Positions 6,802-12,286 of a stretch of DNA of 12,286 nucleotides are shown piece by piece. The translations under genes and the position numbers were made by a program. Source of the stretch: Candidatus Cloacimonadota bacterium (GTDB lineage Bacteria; Muiribacteriota; UBA6191; JACPRK01); NCBI GenBank assembly GCA_021772705.1, contig JAJFLN010000185.1, positions 1 to 12,286 on the forward strand, written 5' to 3'. How positions within the stretch are numbered: the first letter of the stretch is position 1; the number at the start of each line of letters is the position of its first letter. Below the pieces are notes generated by a model. That model was not told where the DNA came from, made no database searches, and was given only the letters and a program-made list of their open reading frames with translations.

Positions 6802-8028
6802 TCAGTCATCGATGCGGAGCTGGACCTTGTGAATGGTGTGACGCTTTGTCTTGCTGACCAGGAAGCTGAGCTTACCGTACCGAAAGCGGTCTCCCTCCTC
6901 CGGAATGCGCTCCATCTCGGTCATCAGGAATCCGGACAGCGTGTCATAACTCCTCTTCGGCAGGTCCAATCCAAGATCCCGGTTCAGACGGTCCAGCAGG
7001 ACGTGGCCGTCCAGGTTGTAGACGCCATCGGCTTGCCGCTGGATGGGACGGTCACCTGCCGGCTCGACCTCGAATGCGCCGATCAACTCGTCGACCACAT
7101 CCTCGACGGTGACGATTCCATCGGCGCTGCCGAACTCGTCCACCACAATGGCGAGCGGCATCTTTCGGCTCTGCATCTGGAACAGCAACTTGTCGATGGC
7201 CACGGTGTTGGGAACGAAGAGGCCCGGCCGCATGAACTTCTTGACCGGCGCGCCCGGCTCGGAGTCGGAGTAGAGAATATCATACACGTTCACGATGCCG
7301 ACCACGTCATCGATGCGGCTATCGTAGACCGGAAATCGGGTCAGGGAAGTGGTTCGGGAGAGGGCGACAGCCGCCTCGGCCTGGGCCGTCAACGCCAGGG
7401 CCGTGACTTCCGTGAGGGGCACCATGACCTCCCGGACGGAGGTGAAGGAGAAGTTCAGGGCTGAACTGAGCATCTGTTGCTGATAGCCCGTCAGGGCCCA
7501 GTCCCGGGTGCCGGTCTTGAAGATGAAACCCAGAGCCCCGCGGCCGATCCGGCGGTGCAGCTCCTGGGGTTCCAGCCCCATCAACAGCAACAACGTCGTC
7601 CTGGCTGCCCGGTCCAGTCCCCGTGCCAGAGGGGACAGCAAACGAGTCGACAAGTGCATGGTCCCGCCCGAAAGGCGGAGCCATTTCTCGGGACGCCTCC
7701 GGCCCAGCTCTCGCGGAAGTGTCTCGCCCAGGAGGAAGATCAGGGGTGCCATGGTCAAGGCCGAAACCAGGGCGGGATATGCCACGCCCCGGCTCTCGAC
7801 CCAGAGCGCCGCCAAGGCTACCAGGCCGATGTTGGCGATGGAGCTGCCGAGCATGGCCGCCGAGGTGTATCGATCCGGGGTCCGCCGGAACTGATGGTAG
7901 AAGGGGGGACAGCGCTCGGGAGGCCTGTCGGCCAGGTGGATGTCGGCCCGCCGCATGGCCGCCTGGGTCGCGGAGAAGAAGGCCGAGACCAGGACCAGCG
8001 CCAGTGCGCCCGCAAGCCATGCCGTCAT
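6802..8028 (-). CDS. CNNM/CorC-family transporter, diverged paralogue
   Basis: This 408-residue protein has CNNM architecture: a DUF21-type membrane domain with hydrophobic segments near 3-20, 58-76, 84-101 and 140-152, a CBS pair at about 198-320 (VREVMVPLTEV; VVDEFGSADGIVTVEDVVDE), and a C-terminal CorC_HlyC domain at 334-406. The family moves or senses Mg2+ and related divalent ions, and its CBS module binds ATP. The first helix reads SAFFSATQAAMRRA where the family has S-x-F-S-G-x-E-T-A, so the usual GxET is lost. GETLPRE at 101-107 keeps the Glu of the GE-x-x-P motif. The ATG at 8028 overlaps the stop of the preceding paralogue (ATGA) with GAGG seven bases upstream, implying coupled translation. 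A heteromeric partner role is plausible but inferred. The label 'haemolysin' used for this family is historical. Confidence 0.9.
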   Translation of the reverse strand: MTAWLAGALALVLVSAFFSATQAAMRRADIHLADRPPERCPPFYHQFRRTPDRYTSAAMLGSSIANIGLVALAALWVESRGVAYPALVSALTMAPLIFLLGETLPRELGRRRPEKWLRLSGGTMHLSTRLLSPLARGLDRAARTTLLLLMGLEPQELHRRIGRGALGFIFKTGTRDWALTGYQQQMLSSALNFSFTSVREVMVPLTEVTALALTAQAEAAVALSRTTSLTRFPVYDSRIDDVVGIVNVYDILYSDSEPGAPVKKFMRPGLFVPNTVAIDKLLFQMQSRKMPLAIVVDEFGSADGIVTVEDVVDELIGAFEVEPAGDRPIQRQADGVYNLDGHVLLDRLNRDLGLDLPKRSYDTLSGFLMTEMERIPEEGDRFRYGKLSFLVSKTKRHTIHKVQLRIDD

Positions 8029-9374
8029 AGCTTGTCCTCGCCTCCAGCGCCGGGAGTGCCGGCGGGTATCTCCTGTTTGATCTGACTCGCAGAGCCTCGT
8101 TTCTTATGATCTCGCAACGCTGTCAGAGGGCGGATCAGGACCTCCTGGACCCGGTGCCGAGTGACCTTTGAGATGCTGATCTGGTGGTTCTCCAGGATGA
8201 AGCTGTCGCCCTTCTCCGGGATCTCTCCCAGATAGTGCATCACCACACCCGCCAGGCGATCGATGCCCTCGTCGGCTTCGAAGGAGAGACCTGTGGTGCG
8301 CTCCACATCGCCCACCCGAGCCTTGCCCAGGACCTGCCAGCCCCCTTCGGCCAACGGGGTGATCTCCAGCTCTTCCTCCACCTCGTCCTCATCGTAGACC
8401 TCGCCGAAGATCTCCTCCAGGATGTCCTCCCGGGTGACCAGACCCGTGGTCTGGCCGTGCTCGTCCAGAACGATGGCGATGGCCAGGTTCCGGGTCTGGA
8501 AGTCTTGCAGCAGGTCCCGTATCCGTTTGCCCTCGGGGATGAAGTACGGAGGGTCAAGGAATGGTTCCAGGGCCTCCTTGCCCGAGAGCAGGAAAGGTTT
8601 CACCGACAGGATGCCCTCGATGCCATCCAGGTCGTCACGATAGAAGGGGATGCGGGAGCGTCGCGCCTGCCGGGCCAGCTGTTGAGCCTCGTCGTGAGAG
8701 CAGGACAGGTCGCCGCAGACCATCTCGATCCTGGGAGTCATCACCTCTCGGACCCGGGTCTCCTCGAACCGGCCCAGGTACTCGATCAGGGCTGAACCTT
8801 TCAGACTGGGAACCGGACGGGTTTCCCGGTTCGTGTGGACCATGTCTTCATAGATGGCGCCTGGATCGGTCATGGGCTCCGTGGGATGATCTGGTCGAGG
8901 CGGAGCCAATTTGGTGGCAGTCCACCCGGCGAGGTTTGCTAGCAACATGGCTGGCGGGCGAAGGATGGAGCAGATCACATGGAGGGGCCGGACTGTCCGC
9001 CTGACGATGGATAGGGGGCTGGTGGCAGCGAACATCTTCGGCGTCACCTCGCCGGCCAGGAGGAGCAGCACGGCTGCCGCCAGCACTCCCAAGGCGGCGC
9101 CGGACCAGTGGCCCAGCTCGCGAAAGCAAGCGATGCTGGCCGTGGAGACGAAGAGCACCTGGACCAGGGTGTTGCCGAACAGCAGCTGGCGAGTCAGACG
9201 CTTGGGGTGTTCCAGGAGGCGCAGGGCCAGCAGGCTGGTTGCATCGGTCTCCTTCTGAAGCCGCTTCCGCTCGTAAGTCGAGAGGGAGAACAGTGCCGTC
9301 TCGGCGCCGGACAGGAATGCCGAAACGGCCAGCAGAAGGGCCATCAGCAGAATCTGGATCTCGAGCGCGATCAT
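8025..9374 (-). CDS. CNNM/CorC-family Mg2+/Co2+ transport protein
   Basis: The likely product is 449 residues from ATG at 9374. An open frame continues 53 codons further upstream to 9533, but it reads through GC-rich hairpin DNA and lacks family similarity, whereas MIALEIQILLMALLLAVSAF is a normal CNNM start. The start has only a weak ribosome site, AGGCGG. The membrane domain (residues 1-150) has SAFLSGAETALFSLS at 18-32, GNTLVQVLF at 67-75 and GEVTPK at 108-113, the conserved ion-path motifs. CBS domains span about 207-330, from VREVMTPRIEMV to LDEHGQTTGLVTREDILEEIFGEVYDE. The CorC_HlyC domain is at 345-415. A polar tail of 30 residues ends the protein. It is the first gene of the minus-strand middle operon and overlaps its paralogue by 4 bp. 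Confidence 0.93.
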   Translation of the reverse strand: MIALEIQILLMALLLAVSAFLSGAETALFSLSTYERKRLQKETDATSLLALRLLEHPKRLTRQLLFGNTLVQVLFVSTASIACFRELGHWSGAALGVLAAAVLLLLAGEVTPKMFAATSPLSIVRRTVRPLHVICSILRPPAMLLANLAGWTATKLAPPRPDHPTEPMTDPGAIYEDMVHTNRETRPVPSLKGSALIEYLGRFEETRVREVMTPRIEMVCGDLSCSHDEAQQLARQARRSRIPFYRDDLDGIEGILSVKPFLLSGKEALEPFLDPPYFIPEGKRIRDLLQDFQTRNLAIAIVLDEHGQTTGLVTREDILEEIFGEVYDEDEVEEELEITPLAEGGWQVLGKARVGDVERTTGLSFEADEGIDRLAGVVMHYLGEIPEKGDSFILENHQISISKVTRHRVQEVLIRPLTALRDHKKRGSASQIKQEIPAGTPGAGGEDKL

Positions 9375-9448
9375 CGCCGTGCCGCCTGTCGGCGGTGGGG
9401 TCGATCCTAGCAGCAATACCCCTGAGATAAGACGGGTTTTGTTGTCGT

Positions 9449-9489
9449 GGGGCTCCGCCCCCCACCCCGTTGGGGGAGCCAGCTCCCCC
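9449..9489. repeat. Pair of GC-rich hairpins, REP-like
   Basis: Two adjacent inverted repeats occur: GGGGC-TCC-GCCCC at 9449-9461, and the perfect 8-bp GGGGGAGC-CA-GCTCCCCC at 9472-9489. C-runs at 9458-9463 and 9465-9468 lie between them. No U-tract follows on either strand, so an intrinsic terminator is unlikely. The form resembles short interspersed palindromes of GC-rich genomes. Dispersed copies cannot be tested within this window. Confidence 0.5.
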
Positions 9490-9620
9490 AAACCCCCAAT
9501 TGGACTGGTGGGACTGAGAGTGATGATGAACACTTGAATGACATACGAAAGCTTGACCTGTTCATCCGGGTCCGGGGGGCCAATTGCCCATGGCGGGAGT
9601 GGGTATTGATCCTAGCAGAT

Positions 9621-9645
9621 GGGGGCGGGAGCCGGGGGACAGGGG
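9621..9645 (+). other. Predicted G-quadruplex motif 1
   Basis: Four G-tracts lie on the plus strand, G5-C-G3-N4-G5-N3-G4, all with loops of four bases or fewer. This meets the canonical G-quadruplex pattern. It lies about 270 bp upstream of the secreted-protein gene. Whether it folds in vivo is unknown. Confidence 0.55.
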
Positions 9646-9785
9646 CTGGTCTCTGGGTAGTGGGGAGGATGTTGGCTGTGGGCAAGGTGTCGGCGGAGTG
9701 CTGGTGGTTTGGAGGGTGGGGCTGGTGTGGGGCTTTGTGGTGATGGAGGTTCTCAGTCTTGGGTGGAGGGAATCGACCTCGGTTT

Positions 9786-9809
9786 GGGGACGGGCCGGGG
9801 TGGTGGGGG
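9786..9809 (+). other. Predicted G-quadruplex motif 2
   Basis: G4-N2-G3-N2-G4-N4-G5 on the plus strand again satisfies the canonical four-tract pattern. It lies about 110 bp before the start of the secreted-protein gene, within range of its transcription start region. Confidence 0.55.
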
Positions 9810-9904
9810 AAGGTCGAAAGTCCTTTGTTGATGAGGGATGATGCCGGATTTTCCGGTGCGTTCCGGGAGCATGGCACGACTCTTCCATAACCGGGTGCAA
9901 CCTC

Positions 9905-9910
9905 AGGAGG
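9905..9910 (+). promoter_or_regulatory. Shine-Dalgarno site of the secreted-protein gene
   Basis: AGGAGG, six bases before the ATG at 9917, is an ideal ribosome-binding site. It fixes the start ahead of the signal peptide. Confidence 0.8.
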
Positions 9911-9916
9911 TAACTC

Positions 9917-10909
9917 ATGGATTTGACACGAATCGCCATCGCCACTGTTCTCATTGCTCTCTTTTCGGTGGTTCCCGCAGGGGCTCAGGACTCCGGCAGC
10001 GGGGACGACTTCGTTCTTGACGAGACCGATTCTCGGGAGGCGCCGGCCAGTACCGGCAGCACTCTGGGCACCATGTTTGGCGCCCTTGGGTTCGGAGGCC
10101 CCGAGGACAAGCCCGAGGCTGAGGTGGAAGGGCCTGGGGCGCCGGCCTCGACGAGCTGGCTACCGGCGGGATTGACGGAAGCCGCCGATTCCATGCGGGA
10201 GACCATGCGTCAGCAGATCGCCGGCAATGACGTGACCCTCACGGACTCCCAGAGAGGGGCTCTGGAGGGGATGCGGCCGGCCCTGGTGCAGCTTGCTGGC
10301 GACGACGGGATGTTCAACCGTGCCGACATGTCTGATGTGATCAGTTCTCTGGAACCTGCGTTGCGGCGGCGGGTGAACAGTGAGATCGATCGCCGGGCCC
10401 AGGCGAATATCGACAAGGGCCTGTTTCCGCGTGTCCGGTCCATCTTCGTCAATGCCCACGTGAACAACAATTACCAGGATTACTTCACCGGCGGCATGGG
10501 TACGGCCCGGTCGATGGTCAGCAATGGTCTGGAGGAGTTCTTTACCGGCGTCGGGGTCGACGGCACCGGGACCCAGGGCCAGTCCACCTGGAGGGATCTG
10601 GACCTGGACAAGATGGAGAAGTTCCGCGCCGGCGCCGAGACCCTGCAGGAGATCGACAAAATCCGCAATGCCAGGGTCCGGGCCGTGTTTCCCAACGGCT
10701 TCGGAGTGGCGGATCTGGACGCCTTCCTGGCAGACCCCAACAGCCCGCCCCCGAACGGCAAGATCACCCTGAAGCCGGCGCCCTCGGAGGCACCGCGACA
10801 GATGGCCGTTTCCCCCCAGCAGACCTCCTCCTCCGGCAACGGTTACTCCCGGGGAAGTGGAAGGCGGAAGAAGGGTCTCTTCAACGGCAGGTTCCGGCGA
10901 AATCGCTGA
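9917..10909 (+). CDS. Secreted protein of unknown function
   Basis: The 330-residue product begins with a clear Sec signal peptide: hydrophobic core IAIATVLIALFSVVP, then AGA at 21-23, so cleavage probably falls before Q24. The mature protein opens with an acidic, low-complexity segment (24-85). Residues 86-290 look mostly helical, with conserved-looking blocks SEIDRRAQANIDKGLFPRV (155-173), NAHVNNNYQDYFTGGMG (179-195) and NGFGVADLDAFL (260-271). The C-terminus is Ser/Gly rich and then very basic (SGRRKKGLFNGRFRRNR, 314-330), which could bind nucleic acid, lipid or acidic polymer. I recognise no family and see no catalytic motif. The start has a perfect ribosome site. The gene is monocistronic, divergent from the CNNM operon, and followed within five bases by a large hairpin. 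Confidence 0.82.
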   Translation: MDLTRIAIATVLIALFSVVPAGAQDSGSGDDFVLDETDSREAPASTGSTLGTMFGALGFGGPEDKPEAEVEGPGAPASTSWLPAGLTEAADSMRETMRQQIAGNDVTLTDSQRGALEGMRPALVQLAGDDGMFNRADMSDVISSLEPALRRRVNSEIDRRAQANIDKGLFPRVRSIFVNAHVNNNYQDYFTGGMGTARSMVSNGLEEFFTGVGVDGTGTQGQSTWRDLDLDKMEKFRAGAETLQEIDKIRNARVRAVFPNGFGVADLDAFLADPNSPPPNGKITLKPAPSEAPRQMAVSPQQTSSSGNGYSRGSGRRKKGLFNGRFRRNR

Positions 10910-10913
10910 GCAT

Positions 10914-10985
10914 CGGAGGCACGAGTAGAAGCCCGGCTGTCCCGGAATCGATCCCGGGGGAGTTGGGTTTCTACTCGTGCCTCCG
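10914..10985 (+). terminator. Long near-perfect hairpin after the secreted-protein gene
   Basis: CGGAGGCACGAGTAGAA (10914-10930) is exactly complementary to 10969-10985. The stem then continues with a G-T wobble and CCC/GGG, about 21 bp in all. The 30-base loop contains its own CCCGG/CCGGG stem. It begins five bases after the stop codon, so it probably ends or stabilises that transcript. No U-run follows on either strand, so a mobile palindromic repeat is an alternative. The right arm also merges into the 12-bp palindrome GCCTCCGGAGGC at 10979-10990. Confidence 0.55.
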
Positions 10986-11021
10986 GAGGCCCGTTGCACG
11001 TTTCCCTGGAGCGGGACGTCA

Positions 11022-11030
11022 TGTTAAGAT
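11022..11030 (+). promoter_or_regulatory. Possible extended -10 promoter of tRNA-Cys
   Basis: TGTTAAGAT fits an extended -10 (TGn followed by TAAGAT, four of six matches to TATAAT), 45 bp before the tRNA. No good -35 is found at normal spacing. TTGCAC at 10994-10999 is 25 bp away, too far. Confidence 0.35.
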
Positions 11031-11075
11031 GAGTGCCCCGTGGAGCCCCGGCTTCCGGGTGAGAACAGGAAGTAC

Positions 11076-11146
11076 GGCGGCTTCGCCAAGTGGTAAGGCA
11101 ACTGATTGCAAATCAGTCATCGGCGGTTCGACTCCGCCAGCCGCCT
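11076..11146 (+). tRNA. tRNA-Cys (anticodon GCA)
   Basis: The 71-base cloverleaf folds cleanly. The acceptor stem is GGCGGCT with AGCCGCC, the D-arm GCC/GGC, the anticodon stem ACTGA/TCAGT enclosing TTGCAAA, and the T-stem GGCGG/CCGCC around TTCGACT. The discriminator is U, as expected for cysteine tRNA. The 3' CCA is not encoded (TCTCG follows), so it must be added by a nucleotidyltransferase. The gene lies immediately beside a tyrosine recombinase gene, and its 3' half is the likely attachment site of the element to the right. Confidence 0.96.
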
Positions 11147-11198
11147 CTCGTTTGCTAGAGCGGAATCTCGGCGACAAAAATTCCGTCTTGTTTCCAAA

Positions 11199-11219
11199 GT
11201 GGACACCAGGTGGACACCA
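11199..11219 (+). repeat. Tandem 10-bp repeat between tRNA and integrase
   Basis: GTGGACACCA occurs at 11199-11208 and 11210-11219, an 11-bp period close to one DNA turn. It lies between the tRNA 3' end and the integrase stop. Short phased repeats beside an attachment core are typical of integrase or excisionase arm-binding sites. That role is inferred from position. Confidence 0.5.
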
Positions 11220-11250
11220 CCCTGGACTGGAAACAGGTCCTGGGGGTGCA

Positions 11251-12286
11251 TCAGCTCGCCTTCTTCAGTCGGGGTCCCAGAGGGATCACGTTGTCCATGG
11301 CCTTTCCGAACTCCCTGGCCACCTCCCGGCTGACCGCCCGGACTTCATCGGGCAAGGAAGGTAGGTACCGCCGAGTGACGTTGATGTCCGTCTGCCGGGC
11401 AAACCTCATGAGCGCTGTGGCATTGCCTCCGCAAGACTTCTCGGCTTGCGTGATGGCCGTCCGCCGAAAGACGTGCAACGAGACCGTCTCCGGCTTCGCT
11501 ATGCCGGCCCTCCTGGCGATCCGTGTTGCCGCCGCACGGGGGGTCGGATACAGCATGGGCTTGGCAGTCTGACCTGGGAACACCAGCCCAGTGGCCTGAC
11601 TCGTCGGCTTCACCAGGCAGAGCGCTGCATCCCAGTCTGGTGTGATGTCGATCGGGTCCTTCCGGCGTGAGGACTTCTGATGGTTCGGAACGCAAATGCC
11701 CTCGGCCAAGTTGAAGTCCTCCCACCTGAGCAGAGCGGCCTCTGTGAAGCGCAGCCCGGTGAACAGCAGCGTTGCAAAGAAGGCGTACCAGAAGTCCCGG
11801 CTCTCTTCCCCGAGACAGGCTCGGAGGAAGTCTGCGCTCTCCGAGGGTGTCAGTCGACGGAGTTCCTTCTCTTCTACCTGGATCGGATCGGTCTTCGCCG
11901 CTGGGTTGGCGCCCGGGAACTGGTCCGCCTTGATCGCGAAGTTGAACAGGCGGATCAGAGTCTGGCGGTAGTGCGACACCGTACAGGCCGACACCCTTTG
12001 AAGCTGTTTGTCCAACCAGGCCTCGATGTCGGCGGTGCTGACGGCCGAGAGCGGCAAGTCCCCGAAGCGGCTCACGATGGCCGTCCGGTGGCTCTTGTAG
12101 GACTTCACCGTCGCGACCCTCCGCCTGATAGCGGTCCGCTCAACGAGACGGTCGTACACTTGTTCGATCGTCACCTTCCTGGCGACCACCTCCGGGTCGG
12201 GCATATCGCCGTCCAGCCTGCGGCGCTTCTCCCAGAGTCGCAGTCTTTCCCTTCGGGCGGCGAGCAGCACGTCCCCGGCTGCTCCG
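11251..12286 (-). CDS. Tyrosine recombinase/integrase, 5' end beyond the window
   Basis: The frame enters from the right edge. A GTG at 12270 could start it, but codons before it stay open (GAAGD), so the true start is probably outside. Numbered from 12270 (339 residues), residues 33-120 form a SAM-like core-binding domain and 137-310 the catalytic domain. Catalytic residues visible are R174 in TGLRFTEAALLRWED, K199 as the likely beta-hairpin lysine in NHQKSSRRK, H266-x-x-R269 in SLHVFRRT, and nucleophile Y302 in VTRRYLPSL. The position nine residues before the tyrosine, usually His or Trp, is Gln293. The gene ends 105 bp from tRNA-Cys and runs toward it, as in tRNA-integrated islands and prophages. 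This marks the left boundary of such an element. Confidence 0.9.
   Translation of the reverse strand, partial: GAAGDVLLAARRERLRLWEKRRRLDGDMPDPEVVARKVTIEQVYDRLVERTAIRRRVATVKSYKSHRTAIVSRFGDLPLSAVSTADIEAWLDKQLQRVSACTVSHYRQTLIRLFNFAIKADQFPGANPAAKTDPIQVEEKELRRLTPSESADFLRACLGEESRDFWYAFFATLLFTGLRFTEAALLRWEDFNLAEGICVPNHQKSSRRKDPIDITPDWDAALCLVKPTSQATGLVFPGQTAKPMLYPTPRAAATRIARRAGIAKPETVSLHVFRRTAITQAEKSCGGNATALMRFARQTDINVTRRYLPSLPDEVRAVSREVAREFGKAMDNVIPLGPRLKKAS

Larger units (their letters stand above)
9375..9916. other. Gene-free, GC-structured divergent intergenic region
   Basis: This 542-bp stretch separates divergent genes and I find no convincing gene in it. The CNNM-proximal part holds two GC hairpins (9449-9489). 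An AT-richer island around 9500-9560 is the best place for the minus-operon promoter, although no clear boxes are seen. From about 9590 to 9840 the plus strand is strongly G-rich and C-poor, with two G-quadruplex motifs. GATCCTAGCAG occurs at 9403-9413 and again at 9608-9618. A small palindrome, CCGGA-TTT-TCCGG, at 9844-9856 lies 60 bp before the divergent gene and could be an operator. Open frames here are by-products of the base skew. Confidence 0.6.

Noticed and set aside
7477..8085. A 202-codon plus-strand frame opposite the second CNNM gene
   Set aside because: It is antisense to a gene with clear CBS and CorC domains and has no recognisable protein features.
9375..9533. A 53-codon N-terminal extension of the first CNNM gene, opening at 9533
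   Set aside because: It translates hairpin DNA into Pro/Gly-rich sequence unlike CNNM proteins, and the ATG at 9374 gives the normal family N-terminus.
9407..9877. Minus-strand open frame of 156 codons and overlapping plus-strand frames in the G-rich intergenic block
   Set aside because: The products are Pro/His/Ser or Gly/Trp/Val low-complexity sequence created by the strand base skew, with no coherent domain.
1..12286. CRISPR array, toxin-antitoxin, restriction or biosynthetic cluster
   Set aside because: No regularly spaced repeats, nuclease or modification motifs, or clustered biosynthetic enzymes are visible in either strand.

Overview
The window reads as chromosomal DNA from a GC-rich bacterium with a Gram-negative-type gene repertoire: Sec signal peptides, a pseudopilin-like protein, and tandem CNNM/CorC transporters. 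The sequence does not fix the phylum. Planctomycetota, Myxococcota/'deltaproteobacteria' or Acidobacteriota-like lineages would all fit the style, and I do not choose between them. Almost all protein genes lie on the minus strand. Most of the window looks like stable host backbone. The right end, from the tRNA-Cys gene at 11076, looks like the edge of an integrated element.

Left block (minus strand, read from 3136 down to 113): two related single-domain response regulators, an exported TPR protein with a very acidic linker, and NAD kinase. They are packed with gaps of 15 bp, 10 bp and a 4-bp overlap, so this is probably one operon. Across a divergent intergenic region lies a 39-codon plus-strand gene for a single-pass membrane peptide (3321-3440), followed by a strong intrinsic terminator.

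Middle block (minus strand, read from 9374 down to 3589): two CNNM/CorC-family ion-transport proteins overlapping by ATGA, a membrane-anchored protein joining a GspG-like domain to a predicted beta-propeller, a soluble histidine kinase with an N-terminal cyclic-nucleotide-binding domain, and a zinc-ribbon/TPR/C-terminal membrane-anchor protein. A hairpin at 3529-3560 ends this block opposite the terminator of the small plus-strand gene. The kinase has no receiver partner beside it, so the two output-less response regulators next door are natural candidates (inference).

Right block: about 540 bp of gene-free DNA (9375-9916) carries GC hairpins, an 11-bp repeat and two G-quadruplex motifs. It separates the CNNM operon from a divergent gene for a secreted protein of unknown function (9917-10909). 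A large near-perfect hairpin (10914-10985) follows that gene, then tRNA-Cys(GCA) (11076-11146), a tandem 10-bp repeat, and a tyrosine recombinase whose 5' end runs off the window. tRNA plus integrase is the classic end of a genomic island or prophage, with most of the element expected beyond base 12286.

No CRISPR array, defence system or biosynthetic cluster is visible. The best leads are the small membrane-peptide gene, the propeller fusion, the kinase with a disturbed N-box, the diverged CNNM pair, the structured 9375-9916 region, and the tRNA/integrase junction.
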